64,000 nt of DNA from Spinellus fusiger (GCA_025094145.1 JALLLS010000002.1:744001-808000); one strand, 5' to 3'; shown: positions 33,658 through 48,011, counted from the stretch's first letter. The notes: a model not told the origin generated them from the sequence alone. Numbers and translations: made by a program.

Positions 33658-35006
33658 TACAGTCACACACAATTGAATTTAATACTTTTGAAAATAAATT
33701 TCAGGACGAAATATTTAGGATATGTTCAATATTAGATAAAACACTCCACATTTGATATAGAAGCTTCAGATTTAAGCATACCAAAGCTTAACATATTTAA
33801 TTATAGAAAATAAAATAATAATAATACAATCAATATTTTGTATGGCCTCTTTTGGCATCTATTACAGCCTGGCATCTATCTGTCATACTCAGAACTAATC
33901 GTTGTGCAAGTTCAACACCAACCCTCTCCCACTCCTCTGCAACTAGAGCCTTCAAACTTTCAATATTGGTAATAGATACCCTTCTTTCCTCAATTCGTCT
34001 TTCCAAGGCCCACCAGACATGCTCAATTGGGTTTAAGTCAGGACTTTGTGCGGGTCAGTACTCAAAATGCCTAATTTGATGCGTCTCTTTCCACCATCTG
34101 GCATAGGCCCCAGTATGACAACTAGCACCATCTTCTTGTAACAGAAAATCCCTATCCTCTTTATGATGAAATTCTATGAACCAAAGATGGAACTCACCAG
34201 CCAAAATATTGATATATTCATCTTGGTTTACAGTGCCATCAACAAAGACTAATGGGCCAAATCCGCCCGCCCAAAAACAGCTCCAAAGCATGACCCCTCC
34301 TCCACCAAACTTTGTTGTTGGAACAATATGATTAGGATTATACCATTCTCCAACTTTTCTGATGACAAGGGCACCTCTATTGTTCCCTCTCGCGGTGTAC
34401 CTGGACTCATCATACCAGATGACGCCTTTCCACTAGTCATTCGTCCAATTGACCTGTTCATTAGCCCAAGAAAGCCGTTTTTCTTCGTGTTTTTCAGTTA
34501 AGGCTGGCTTGTGAGCTGGAGAAAAAGATCCGAACCCTTGCTGATTGTAGTAAATGATCATGGTGTTTCTACATACATCAACCTGAATCTTCAAGATTCC
34601 TAATTTCAACTGATTATATGAGGCAAATGGGTCTTCTCTAATGACCTTTTCCAGGTGTCTGAGGTCCCTCTCACTGGCTTTCTTAGGTTTTTCATGACTC
34701 TTTAAACGCAATGGTGACCCATGTTCTTTGATGTTTCTGATAATATTTTGAACTGTGGGCTTTTTCATCGCAAACATAGTTGAGATGATAGTCAATTTTA
34801 ATCCAGCGTTCAACATGTAATAAATGACCCATAATCTTCTATCTTTTGCCCTATCCTATTCTCCACGAGTGTGTGTTTCTGAAAATGTACCTGACATGTT
34901 GTTTTGGTTTAATAATATTTGGAAAGAAAAAGAGTTTTATGCAAAGATAAAGGTATTATTTTATTAATATTTAGGCAAGTATTAAATTCAATTGTGTGTG
35001 GCTGTA
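33658..35006 (-). mobile_element. Tc1-like DNA transposon (1,349 bp) with an almost intact transposase frame
   Basis: The terminal inverted repeats begin TACAGTCACACACAATTGAA on the left and TACAGCCACACACAATTGAA on the right, with TA at both borders. A single minus-strand reading frame runs from ATG at 34897 to TGA at 33830 (356 codons), interrupted only by three in-frame stops: TAG at 34858-34856, TAG at 34435-34433 and TGA at 34057-34055. Motifs: TVQNIIRNIKEHG (DNA binding), VIWYDESRYTA (first Asp), FLLQEDGASCHT (second Asp), PAQSPDLNPIEHVW (Glu), with 34 residues between the last two if the TGA is read through. No frameshift is seen. A more decayed relative lies at 46906-47545. Confidence 0.88.
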
Positions 35007-36254
35007 TTTCTAATGTGAGGGGGATCTAGTGAAGACTTTTTATTAGTCCCTGCAATGCTCCAATCACAATCTAATGGAGCATCCGTGGAATTATTTCAGA
35101 AAGATGATCCGAAAGAATAGAATAGCATACTCTACCAAACAATAACTTATAGTTCATTGGGTGCTGGGTAGGGTAGTTCTTTCTTTTATAGCAATAAACA
35201 CTCTCATTGTCAGCATGAGGCAAGGATACCGGGCTATTATTGATACCAAAGACTAATAATGTTTATTAAATGACTTTGGTATAGACCGTTGTTTTGTAGT
35301 ATTATCACTCTTTTCTTTATTTATTGAAAGTAGTATGTCTTTAAGAAACTTATAGCTATAGCAATGTCAAGATAAAAAATAAATAAAAAATAAAAAGAAA
35401 TATGTGTTTTAAAGGCCCAACTTCTTTCTATTTATCACTTCATAAAGCAAATAAAACCTAATCGCTTCTTAACTTAAGCTGATTCAGTTTTTATTTTCAA
35501 ATCTTACATTATTGTCTTTAATAAAACACTGATTGTCTACGCACTGAAGTATTCTTGACCTCCAAGCAAGCAATTCTGTCTTTAACTTCCAGTAATACAC
35601 TGAGTGGCTAAATTGATGTTTCTCTGTCTAAATAAAGACTTAAGATATCTTTGGCTTGCCTTAATTATATCTAACGTTTGATATCTATTATTTGTTTTCA
35701 TCTCTATGGTTTCGCAGGTCAATGTTGGAAAGATAATGAGGCAAGTATCAAAAGCAATAAGAGCATATCTATTATATAATAACAAATGAAATGTAAAAAG
35801 AAAAACACACAGAACATATTTGACTTTATTCTAATATAAATAACAAGTCAAATAAGAGAATCTTTTACACCATTGGTCCCTGATTTAGTTCTGCTTTTAA
35901 TAGATATAATTATATTTTATAGCATAAAGTATAACATAGTACAGTGTTTGTTACAAGCCAAACATAATACTTTCTCTTATTACTAGTCAAAAAGAGAAAA
36001 ATACACAGTTCTATTGCATGAACATTAACTCTCTTTTCTCCTATAGCTACCTCAAAAGCCACTACCATTACTATTACTAGTGACTCTACTTATTCTCATT
36101 CCATTATGATAGTATGAGAAAAGAACCCCACTCCAACATCCTCTACATCATCAAAAACACAACAAAACACAACTCTGGCCATGAACGTTACCTTTTGATG
36201 AATTATATTTATAAGTGCAAGAAAGAACAGAGTTTATACACAGGCTATCGATAC
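35007..36254. other. AT-rich spacer, nothing recognised
   Basis: It runs from the right end of the transposon to the 3' end of the cap-binding gene and has short AT-rich open frames only. I cannot tell whether the first few hundred bases continue the disrupted Fanzor fragment. Confidence 0.4.
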
Positions 36255-37112
36255 CTATTCTTCGTCTTCCTCGCCTTCGTTCTCTCTAAAGCGTGGATTC
36301 TTCACTTGTAAGCCCACTCTTTTCTCATTAGAAATGACTTACTTGTTCCCTGTGTCGTTTTCGATGGCTTTCTACCTGTTCACCTTCATTTCCACGTTTC
36401 TTCATTGCTGTCATGGCTACTCTACTTCTATACTCTCCTGCACCCTGAGGAATTTCCTTGATGGCCTCATAGTTCTCCTTGATATCCATCTCTCTCTCAC
36501 GCTCCAACTGTTGGCGTGTGCGATGACCCCAGCCACCACGACCTGCATCGTACTCAGTGCGGTATTCATCACGCACTTGACCACCACTACGACCACGACC
36601 ATACTGTCGGCCTTCTTTAAACCCAGGGTCCAAATCACACCGAATCACACGTTCATCGAGTTTACTGCCATTGACATACTTCATACAGTCAAGAGCATCT
36701 GTACGATGGTAGTACCTAGATATAACTATGAGTGTCTTGTTTCTCTGTTTGTGTAGAATAGTTTCTTTTTTTTCTTTCTCCTTTTCTTACTCTACAAAAC
36801 AGAATCCACACGGTGTCTTTTGGTTACGATCAAGACCCATAATAATACGCTTTATCTCTCCACACTTTGAAAAGAGTTCATAGATCTGTTCTTCTGTTGT
36901 GTAAAAAGAGAGGTTGCCGACGTAGAGTGTAGTCGTAGCAGACAGATCATCCACGAATTGATTGGAAGTGCCCTACGCGTAGTGTCTTTTATATTGATAC
37001 ACATGCATAGAATAGACACCTCCTCTTTTTGTAGGAGCAATTCAAAAAGTACCTGATAGAGCTGATCACGGTATGTAGAAGGTACAGCGAGGGAATTAAC
37101 GAGTGTAGTCAT
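36255..37112 (-). CDS. NCBP2: Nuclear cap-binding protein subunit 2 (CBP20), 227 aa
   Basis: It binds the m7G cap of nuclear RNA together with CBP80. Exons: 37112-37053, 36972-36791, 36715-36343, 36323-36255; phases agree and yield 227 residues. The RRM carries RNP2 ([19 protein letters not shown]) and RNP1 (CGFCFVEYY), preceded by the Tyr-rich start (TYRDQLYQ), whose tyrosines stack with the cap in the known structure. The RRM ends with [19 protein letters not shown], and then a Gly/Arg tail ([18 protein letters not shown]), all typical of CBP20. The tail beyond residue 125 is charged and ends in EGEEDEE, longer than the usual 160 or so residues. The last intron was placed at CTAATGAG/AAAAG because only that choice gives the acidic end [16 protein letters not shown]-like or other role is not suggested. 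Confidence 0.92.
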
Positions 37113-37706
37113 GGTGTACTTGAAGAAGCTGTCTTTCTGCCCTAGTATTCCATTTTCCTTTGTACAGGACAGTCACAATTGCCCTAAGGGAAGTATGATT
37201 TCAGCTCCCACTTTAGTCTTTTGCCTTAATCTTTTCAGTGCACTTTAATGTAGTGTAATTCTATTGTCATTGGATACAAAAAGTGCTGCTATTAGTATAT
37301 AGATATGTAAACAGTCATTTTATTCACTAAGGATGGTTTGCACTGTATTTATTTATATATTTATATATTTAGTTAGTTAGTTAGTTAGTTAAAGAAACAT
37401 TGCTACCCAGTGGATGAGGATTGAACTGCTATAATGATAATGCCACATGGGGCTGTTATTAGCAGAGGAGGAAGCAAGTCTAACAGACCTCTCTACACAG
37501 AGACCTCTCTAGCTACATCACTCGTTGGGAAGAAGACTTGGAGGTCAGTCTAGAAACCCAACCCTATCTGCCTTTTTTTTGTCCTGTGGCTCCATCTCCT
37601 CTGTTCTCTATTTCTATCTATGTGTGGGCATGAATAACTAACCCTACTAATGTATATTTATATAGACATAAGGAGAAAAGAGAAAGAAAGAAAGAAAGAA
37701 AAAACA
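37113..37706. other. Spacer between CBP20 and Esa1
   Basis: It includes a TTAG tandem repeat (37371-37391), TTTATATA runs near 37350 and a (GAAA)n tract (37680-37700), and contains the CBP20 promoter side. No coding segment was found. Confidence 0.45.
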
Positions 37707-39559
<1,853 letters not shown>

Positions 39560-40354
39560 ATGGCTGCTCGCTCCGTTGTTCTTCAGACACTTACGCAAAG
39601 TAACTACAGAACTCTTTTAGTTGTTTAACCAATAGACCCTGTGCTTCGTTCTTCTTTGTTTAGACATGCTCCTGTGGGTGCTATGAGTGTGAGGTGAGGA
39701 ATAATAAAAAAGAAGAAAAAGAGAAAAAGAGAAAAAGAAAAAAAAGAAGAAAAAGAAGAAAAAAAGAAAAAGGCGTCGCTAAAGAGCCTTAGACGCTTCA
39801 ACGCCACACCTTCCCACAAAGAGCAATGTGCAGCAGCAGAGTCTGATATTCTGCGTCAACAGCGCAAGTTACGCCCTGTCTCTCCCCACCTGCAAATCTA
39901 CCAGCCCCAGTTGACGTGGTACATGTCGGGTGCACACAGAATAACGGGTGCTGCATTGGGTGGTGGTAGGTGTTTCTGTTGAGGACAAGGAAGTAATCTA
40001 TGTAATAGCCTTCTACTTGGGTGCTCTTGGCTATTTGGCTGCACCTGCTCTTGGCTATACTATTGATACTGCCGCCATTGTATCTGTGGTAGCCAGTGCT
40101 CCTGTGGCTGCAAAGGTCCTTGCCAAGACTACTCTTGCCTTTCCCTTTGTTTTACACAGTTTGAATGGTGTCAGACATTTGGTAAGAGAGACACACCCCA
40201 GCGATGTTTGTAGCCTATAGACTTATTTTTGGTATTTGTCTGTGAGTAGTTGTGGGATTACACAAAGTTCATCGACATTAAGGATGTCTACAAGACGGGT
40301 TATGCTGTTTTGGGTGGAACTGTAGTTGGATCTCTTTACTTGGCTTCATTGTAA
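39560..40354 (+). CDS. SDH3: Succinate dehydrogenase cytochrome b subunit (SDHC/Sdh3), 182 aa
   Basis: It is a membrane anchor of mitochondrial complex II and contributes to ubiquinone and haem b binding. Exons: 39560-39599, 39636-39693, 39793-39965, 40009-40181, 40250-40354; all phases agree. A basic, Ser-containing presequence ([13 protein letters not shown], then [18 protein letters not shown]) targets mitochondria. The family signature follows: [30 protein letters not shown], then a hydrophobic segment ([15 protein letters not shown]), the haem-ligand region [13 protein letters not shown], and a last membrane helix ([16 protein letters not shown]). The first intron is only 36 nt (39600-39635) but is required: without it the frame meets TAA, and the acceptor further on (39661-39663) gives a TGA. 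A TTTAAC branch-like site lies in it. Confidence 0.93.
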
Positions 40355-40556
40355 AATGATAACGATTCAATAAATAATCAAGGAATTCCTTTTTTATAGA
40401 TATAAACATAAAATGAAAATAAAGAGACTAGGAGGAAGCTACATGAAAGATATACGAGCAGAATAAAAAACAGAGGAGCATTAGAAGAGATGAAACTAGA
40501 GAGAGAATGGCATGGCAACGGGTTCCCTGTGCAAATATAAAACCAAAAGGGTGCTT

Positions 40557-42800
40557 TTAATCCAACAATCGAGTCACTTGTCCAATTCCTTTGGTGCGTC
40601 CTTCACGGAATATCTGATTGGCATTATGAGACAGGTCATCCTATCTACAAGGATCTTTATCTCCAAGGTGGAACTTACCAGTCTTGCACCCTTTGCCAGA
40701 TATTCAGGATTCTTCACAAACTCAAATTTCTAATGAAATGCATCAGACAGACTTCTTTTCTATAGACTTGGGCTTACCACAACAGCACGATCCCCTGTCC
40801 TTAGTACTTGCTGTTCCATAGAGACAATTGATGCCGTCTGCCGAACAGCACCACAGTGAACCATGGCCTGGTACTGCTGTCTAATGGTAGTAGAGTGATA
40901 AAGAACAACAATCTCTGCTTCAAAACGACGAGATACCTTGGGAGGAGGCTGGTCTTTTTCATGAGACAGAAGCACCATCCCCTTTCGTATGGTACTGCGT
41001 CTGATGTTCTTAAGGGCAAAGGTCACACTCTGACCTGCTTTGGCAATAGGCACAGAGACACGTTTGCGGTGGATGCCTTTAATCACAGTAGGCACAAATG
41101 CACCTGCATAATCAGGCCCCACCAACAGACGATCCCCCACATGCACTAATCCACTCTGCACAACACAGCTAACCACTGTGCCTACAAAGGGGACAGAGTA
41201 AGTTTCATTCATCTCTGCATAAAAAGGCTGCTCGGTGTCATAATGAGTCAGAGAAGGCAGGATATTGAGAAACATCCGCAGCTCATTCAATCCCTGACCA
41301 GTGACATTGCTGACTTTGAAGATGGGACAGAGGCGTCTAGTAACGAAGCTTTGCTGTAGGAGAAAAGGAAAAAAAAAAGGAAATGCATCCTTAGTAAAGA
41401 GGGTGTATTTCAGGATGTAAACTATCACTTACTGCTGTCATGATCACATCATCACTGCTCTCTACAAACAATGGAATCTTGCGGCACGATTTGGATTTGA
41501 GGACTTTGGTGAGTTCCTGAAGGGTTTCCTGCAAGATGTTCTTAGGACACCGATCGATTTTGGTGACCACCACAAAGACAGGAAGAGTAAGAGAAAGAGA
41601 CAGCCCAAGGTGTTCTTTGGTCATTCCAACCATGCCCGAGTTAGCTCCCACCTAGACATACCAGGTCAACCACAATCCAGACAGAGGGTACATACCATCA
41701 GCATAGCAAACTCAGGTGCATTGCCTGTCATGCCAAATACGGTGGTCTTTGTTTCTGTTATGAGCAAGTCCTTGTTTCCCTTTGTTTCCCCCTTGTTTCC
41801 CTTTTCATAGTGCATGCAAATACCTTCAAGTACTTTTCATGTCCTGCCAAATCAAAAAAGCTAAGGACCTTGGCTGATTGGGCACACACTTCTTCCCAAG
41901 TCAATGTACGTCCTGCCTGGGCCGCCATGACAGGTTTGGAGTCTGCAGTGAATCCCAACATTTCACTTCCCACACTTGATGTTCTTCCAGACTCAATCTC
42001 ATGCTTGTGTCTATGAAAGAGTCAATAAACTCTCACCAAAGACAGAAATCTACCTAAACAGATTCAGTCTGGCCTTTCCTCTACCATCATCAAGCACTCC
42101 CTTGGTAAGCACTCCCAGAAGTGTAGACTTCATCGTTCACTGTTGAGTCTATACGCTCTATTGCTGTGGGGTATATTACCTTTCCTGCGTCCTGTCCTAT
42201 CATGAGCACATAGAATCTCGTCACTACATCATACACTTACCACATTGCCTACAACTGCAATTCGGATCTCAAGAATATCCTCCACAGAAGCTGGTTTTCT
42301 ACGTAGCATAAAATACCCGGCTTTTCTATGGCAACGATCTGCTGGAGTTGAATTTAAATCAGCATGATCGGCTCCTAAAGTACTCAAAAGGCGCTGTAAT
42401 GTAGTTTTGCTTGCTTCATATTCTTCTGCTGTCAGCTGTACGGACGTGCCATCCTCTGCAATACATGCCAGTCATTCAGTATTCTTCCTCATTAACAGAG
42501 GCATATTCCATAGTCACCATAACCACTTTACCCTGTGCGCTAATATCCAACAGAGTCTCTCCTTTGCCTTGGTCCATACGAGACGTCACTCTCGTTGCTA
42601 AATAGACCATATCGTCCAGAGTGCCTTCTATCCACCGTTGCTAATGTAGAATTAGGCATGAGATCCATAGAGAGAATGTATTTTACTTTGAGAGTGCGTG
42701 TCAATTCACCCTTCTCCTCATTCGTCATGGCGTCATTGCAGAGAGAGGCTTGAAGTAATTGTAAGGCCAATTCAGTGGCAGGGTCGTTTTCTTGCGTCAT
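40557..42800 (-). CDS. GTPBP1/GTPBP2-type translational GTPase, about 11 exons
   Basis: It is an EF-Tu-like GTPase of the GTPBP1 family, linked in animals to translation quality control and mRNA decay. Exons: 42800-about 42640, about 42590-42497, 42453-42241, 42191-42180, 42127-42054, 42010-41824, 41746-41696, 41651-41433, 41353-40778, 40729-40679, 40613-40557. Motifs: [24 protein letters not shown] (P loop over three exons), [16 protein letters not shown] (switch I), [12 protein letters not shown] (G3), [26 protein letters not shown] (G4 as TKID), then domain II ([20 protein letters not shown]) and domain III ([16 protein letters not shown]), ending [17 protein letters not shown]. Exon 4 is a 12-nt microexon. 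The first intron is unresolved. The Met at 42800 is supported by the acidic start [16 protein letters not shown]. Confidence 0.9.
42180..42191 (-). other. 12-nt microexon encoding DAGK of the P loop
   Basis: On the minus strand, GACGCAGGAAAG sits between acceptor GGACAG and donor GTAATA. It joins GNV (exon ending GGCAATGTG) to STLLGVL (exon starting after GATGAAG). The 12 bases are phase 0 at both ends and supply the Ala-Gly-Lys of the P loop. Without it the family-specific GNVDAGKST sequence cannot be formed. Confidence 0.85.
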
Positions 42801-42829
42801 ATGTGAATAAAGTAATAATAAATATATTA

Positions 42830-45300
42830 ATAAATATATTAATAAATATATAAAAGGTATTGAAGTAGTAAAGAGAAAGAAAGAAAGAAAAAAGAACGCA
42901 AAAAATTGAGTGTCTTTAAGTACAAAAAGAAGGGCAGGCCATAAAGTGTAGAAGAGAAGAGAAAAAGTCAGACGAAATATACCAGTGGCAGTAGTGTTAG
43001 AGGAATTCATTCTATCTTGTCCCGTTGTTTATTTATTTATTTACACTGCACTTTAGTATAGCATAGTATAGTATAGCATAGTATAGTATAGCATAGTATA
43101 GTATAGCATATTCTACCACTACCACTACTACCACTACTACCACTACTACCACTACAGGCATAGAAGATGGCTCACAAGCATAGCATGGCCTTCAAAGCTG
43201 CCTTGTACTTGTAAGATGAGAATAGAAATAGACTCAACCAAAAAGGTATCGGGTGGTAAATAAAAGTGAGATGTTTTCAAAAGGACGATATACTGCGGCC
43301 TCAACATTAGAATACACTGTCTATTAGTCCATCTACTGAATCACTAAGAGTATTTTATTATTCTACCTGTATACCAATGTGCATAGAATAGTGTTGGTTA
43401 GAAGACAAGGAATCCAATATCAGTCAAAATGACTCTTGTATATTAATACTGATACAAGAGATAATGGAGATCACCAAGTAAAGCAATCTATCTTGGAATA
43501 ATAATATGGCGTTAGAAGAAAGAAAAAGTTCTTTGGTATCAAGCAACAGACTGGAGTCTTTGTATGATCTAGTTTCTATATCACTATTGCTTCATGAATT
43601 TCTCATGTATAAAACTCAAATATACAGTTCATAGAAAAGTAGAAAAAGTATATTGAATGAAGAAGTTTTTATTGCTAAATACTAACAATCACAAAAGATA
43701 CCAGTGATATTTGCTATTGCCTCTGATATGTATTTCATAGAATACTAGAGAAGGTACTGGTAATACATTTGGGTGGTCACGCTCCTTATTCCAATACCAG
43801 AATAGTCTTTATTTCTATCCTAGTAACCAAGAAAGGTCTCCTTTTTCATATCTTTCTTTTCGGGTGAGCTTAAAGATACTTTATTGAGTTGAGATCCGAA
43901 CATTGGGGTGTCTAATTGAGTAGAGTCTTTACACTATTTCTTATCTTCTCATAGGGGAGACACATCTTCTGAGATCTAGAAAATGGAATAAAAATGTCAA
44001 AGTCCATAATACTACATTTTTATTAATATAAAACAGCCCCATAGCCTACAATTTACACTAAATAGATTCATGATAATCCTATGCTAGAGTACAAGACATC
44101 TATTATCCATTTGAATAAGAACAATATGAACTAATTGATACCAATAAGAAGATCAACATTGAAACCACTCGACTGTAAAAATCCACAACAGAACATCACT
44201 GCCTATAAGCCCAATAGGGTGCATACAAAGCTCATCCGATCCATGCCTTTCTATATATATATATTGTTAAAGAAGGTTTCTATACAGATGCTAATGGATC
44301 AATGTTATTCTTATTTTATCAAGGTCTTAATTGAAATGTTATAGTAGCAACATGTAAGTTATACTCAACCTCCAGCTAATCTAATAATAATAATAATAGA
44401 ACAGTGTATATGCTTTGTTTCGTTAAAAGATATTTCTCCATTTCACTTTTATGTTTAGTATGGTAAAGAACTGTCCTATATCTACTACTAAAACCATCAC
44501 AGATTTTGATGATAATAATAATAATAATAAATACCTGTATATCCAGTCATTATTATAAATGGTATCCCTAGCTTTTATGTAGATAGAGAGAGAGTCAAAG
44601 AAATAAGACATAAGCATGGGGTGCTGTAGGGTAGAGATTAAAATGAGTGATATTTATTAACATAGTTATTTGTAAACATGTGTGTATATAATACAGAAAA
44701 TAGTTTCTCAACAAGTATTTAATTCTCTCTTTTTATTTATTTATTTATATTAATAATAATAGAAAAATAGCTATACTACATTATGCATATCTATTCATAA
44801 ACAAATATGAGAATTAGTATAAATAAAATAGTCTTGTGATTCCTTCAGATAAGCACTATGGTATCTTAGTCATTGAACACTTGATCTGACTATGCAATGT
44901 AAATCAAATATACATGTAGCACTACAACTATAGACTTATTTTTTATTAAAAAGCATTAGCAAAAGATCAAAATATATTATAATAAACAGGCTGTAGGGCA
45001 TGTTAGATATGTACATAAACTTTAATGATAAGTCAATGTCTTAATACCTCACATGTTCAAAGCATTCAGGATTCTACTTTAAAATTGACTGCATCTAATC
45101 ATACTAAAAGGTGCTTCTAACATTTAAAGAACATTTTTAATGGATTATGTCATTCAATAGAGGAGATCTTGTTTTCAGGTAGACTACAGTAATGTGGGTT
45201 ATAGAGTATGATATTTACTAGACATTATAATGTCTTTTTTATGACAAAATCCAATAAGACACTTCATTATCACATTTTAGATAGTTTGCCTGTATCATGG
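42830..45300. other. Start of the repeat-dominated part: simple repeats and transposon remnants
   Basis: It holds AATATATT repeats (42818-42852), TATAGCATAG-type repeats (43054-43110) and (CACTAC)n (43113-43155). At 43167 is an ATG followed by AHKHSMAFKAALYL and GTAAG, a possible orphan first exon. Near 43880-43915 the minus strand reads QCSDLNSI, a trace of the Tc1 SPDLNPIE motif. The rest is AT-rich with no gene seen. Confidence 0.4.
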
Positions 45301-45311
45301 GTTTCCGTCAG

Positions 45312-45850
45312 TTAGTCAACCGAGACTTCAGCGATAACTGGGGAGGAGAAGGATGGGGATGAACCAGAAGGCCTGGACCTTTTCTTGGTTCTAATTGTAT
45401 CATTTGTGTCGTGCTTTCTTTTGTTATATCTACAAAAGCGCTCTGAAAGGGTGCCATTTTCCCTTGGTGACATTAGACTATATATAAAGTTCAATGTAGC
45501 AGCTAGGTCACGATTCCAAAGCCTCAATGTCTTGTCTTTCATACAATTTTGGTTTGAACACCTATTTAAAGGGATAAAGATGAGTCTTATATATATATCT
45601 AATTAAAAAGAAATGACCTGAGAAGACCATGACATTTAACTTTGGGCATTTTTGTTCGTTGGTATGGCTTGGGGTTCTTGACATGTTTAAATGTTTTCAA
45701 AGGTGAGTACTTGTACTCAGGATATAGGCTCGATGTTTTGAATTCATTCATAAGATAGAGTCTGAATCCTTCTTTCTTCAACATCCTCCGCATGCCTTTT
45801 CTTTTTATTGTCATTACTCTGGTAGGACTCGTAGATGAAGGACTTGCTAT
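45312..45850 (-). pseudogene. Fanzor-like (TnpB-related) C-terminal fragment
   Basis: The minus strand first reads MRRMLKKEGFRLYLMNEF and KTSSLYPEYKYSPLK, then FKHVKNPKPYQRTKMPKVKCHGLLR (45814-45600). A second open piece reads KTLRLWNRDLAATLNF and then SPRENGTLSERFCRYNK (45540-45440). The order matches the C terminus of Fanzor proteins: a GLxxLLxxxG helix, EFKTS, a zinc ribbon and the RuvC-III aspartate in LWNRDLAATLNF. Here the first Cys pair has been replaced (SLYPEY instead of CPxC), and a stop separates the halves, so it is inactive. It is similar to the fragment at 33280-33640, which keeps the Cys pair. Confidence 0.6.
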
Positions 45851-46905
45851 AGGTTCTTCATCAGTCTTCTATAAAAAGCAAATAAATTTAAGAACTCTAG
45901 GTTGAATCTCTAAGCATATTGTATCTTCTTTAATTCATTAAAATCTTTAGTTCAGAAAGAATAGATAGAAATAAAATAAGAAAGAGGAAATAAATAGTTA
46001 TTTTATTAGCAACACTGAATAGTGTCAGCTATTATTTATCATCCATTGATGTGATGGTGTTGTCAATAGCTTCTTAGGTCCAAAGGTATTGGTTTAGTTA
46101 ACGTACAATTAACTCTGCTCTTATTTATTCAAATTGTTTGTTATTCTTTTATACTTCTTTTATACTTTAATGACTATTACAGATAGAGGAACTTCAAGGA
46201 AATCACCACCAAAAGACATACATTCTAATGCAGGCTGTTGTACTTTTATATTATCTCTAAAAGATCTATCAACTGTATTAAATACGCTACGACTTAGATG
46301 CTTTATTCAATACCATTGATTCTGTAGCTGTTTTATTTATTTATTTATTTATAAACTGTTAAATGTTAACCTCTCGTTTCTTTAATAAATGGGGTCTGAG
46401 GTAACAGCATCCTGTACACCACTCAATATATCTCTTCTCAATGTGTCTTGGTTGTGCCGTATATAATTCAGACAACCTTGTTCAATGCTAGTATATACTC
46501 TATACTGATAAAGAGGGCTTTCCAAATATATGCAAGTGATTAGAGTCATTTCTGTATATCAATCTGAAGCAGTAGTGTTTTAGTATGCTTCTCTTAACAT
46601 TTTGGTCACTGAATAAGTATGTATATTACAAACCTAACTATCCTATATGAAAAAAAGTACGTAACTCATAGAATTATATGACTGATTCATCTCACTCATT
46701 CTTTACAGCAAACTGCCATTTCTTGGTCATATCACAATGTCTCTACTTTCTGTTTGGTATCTATCATTATTTGGATAGTTGCAATGACTTTTGTACAAAT
46801 AGCCATACTTATAACAGCCTGTATATCTATTTTGACGATGGTTTACTAAAGAAAAGTTATTGGGTATATAATTAGGATAAACATACTTGTTCAAGAAAGT
46901 GTGAA

Positions 46906-47545
46906 TATAACCACACTCAATTGAGTTGAATACTTGTGAAAATAAATATCAGGACGAAACAGATAAGACATGTTCAATATTAAATAAAACACTTCACATT
47001 TGATATAGAAGCTTCAAACTTAAGCATACCAAAGCTTAACATCTTTAATTATCGAAAACAAAATAATAATAATACAATCAATATTTTTTATGGCCTTCTT
47101 TGGCATCAATGACATCCTGGCATCTGTCTTTCATACTCAGAACTCATCGTTGTGCAAGTCCAACACTAACTTTCTACATTGATAATAGATACCCTTCTTG
47201 CTTCACCATATTTTTAAGGCCTATCAAACATGTTCAATTGAGTTCAATTCAAGGATTTGTGTAGGCTAGTAATCAAAGCCCCTAATCTGATATGTCTATT
47301 TCTACTATCTAGCATAGGCCCCAGTATGACAGCTAGCACCCTCTTCTTGTAACAGAAACTCGCTGTCCTCTTTATGATACAATTCCATAAACCAAGGATG
47401 GAACTCAACAACTAAAACAATTATGTATTCGTCTTGGTTTACAGTGATATCAACAACGACTAATGAGCCAAATCCATTAGCATAATATTAGCTCTAAAAT
47501 ATCACACTATCGCCACCAAACTACATTGTTGGAACAATAGGATAA
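46906..47545 (-). pseudogene. Decayed relative of the Tc1-like element at 33658-35006
   Basis: It begins AACCACACTCAATTGAGTTG, like the inverted repeat of the better copy, and follows it for about 600 bases (for example the blocks ending AAACACTTCACATTTGATAT and TTTGGCATCAATGACATCCT, then TAGGCCCCAGTATGACAGCT). Many substitutions and small indels remove the reading frame. The right half of the element is missing. Confidence 0.75.
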
Positions 47546-47671
47546 TAGAAGTGTATCTATGACTCATGAGCTGTAATTTAAGAGGCGTAGCAGAAGTGTC
47601 TTCCCAGTGTTGGGATTTGAATAGAGATTTCCAATTGGTCAAATTTATTCCCATGATGCTTTCTCTCTGAA

Positions 47672-48011
47672 TACAGTATTTCTCGAAATTATTCATGCAC
47701 TTGAAAAAAAAATTCAAGCATAAATATTAGAAAAAATTCAAGCACAAAATGAAAAAAAATTCGTGCATTGATGTTTATTAAATCGGCTTTCTGTTTAAAC
47801 AATCTTCGAATCTTGCAACCAAAGATCTGCAAAAATCTTGTAGGTCACTGGTAAGTACTTGGTTCTAAGATTCGAAGATTGTTTAAACAGAAAGCCGATT
47901 TAATAAACATCAATGCACGAATTTTTTTTCATTTTGTGCTTGAATTTTTTCTAATATTTATGCTTGAATTTTTTTTCGTCAAGTGCGTGAATAATTTCGA
48001 GAAATACTGTA
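47672..48011. mobile_element. Palindromic (foldback) miniature transposon 1 with a transposase C-terminus
   Basis: This is a 340-bp near-perfect palindrome: left arm 47672-47814, right arm 47867-48011, loop of about 52 bases. The outer ends read TACAGTATTTCTCGAAATTA on both strands and TA flanks each side. On the minus strand, 47864-47778 encodes 29 codons that finish with a stop: NQVLTSDLQDFCRSLVARF, then EDCLNRKPI. This equals the end of the DD34E transposase at 51016-52065 (NQVLLGDLRGFCKYSVDRF, then EDCLQEKPL). The element therefore seems to be an inverted duplication of the 3' end of an IS630-type transposon, made mobile by having two copies of the same end. Confidence 0.85.

Noticed and set aside
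47672..48011. Palindrome as a CRISPR-like or microRNA precursor
   Set aside because: There is a single inverted pair with TA borders and a transposase end in the loop; a foldback transposon explains it better. No direct-repeat/spacer array was seen anywhere.
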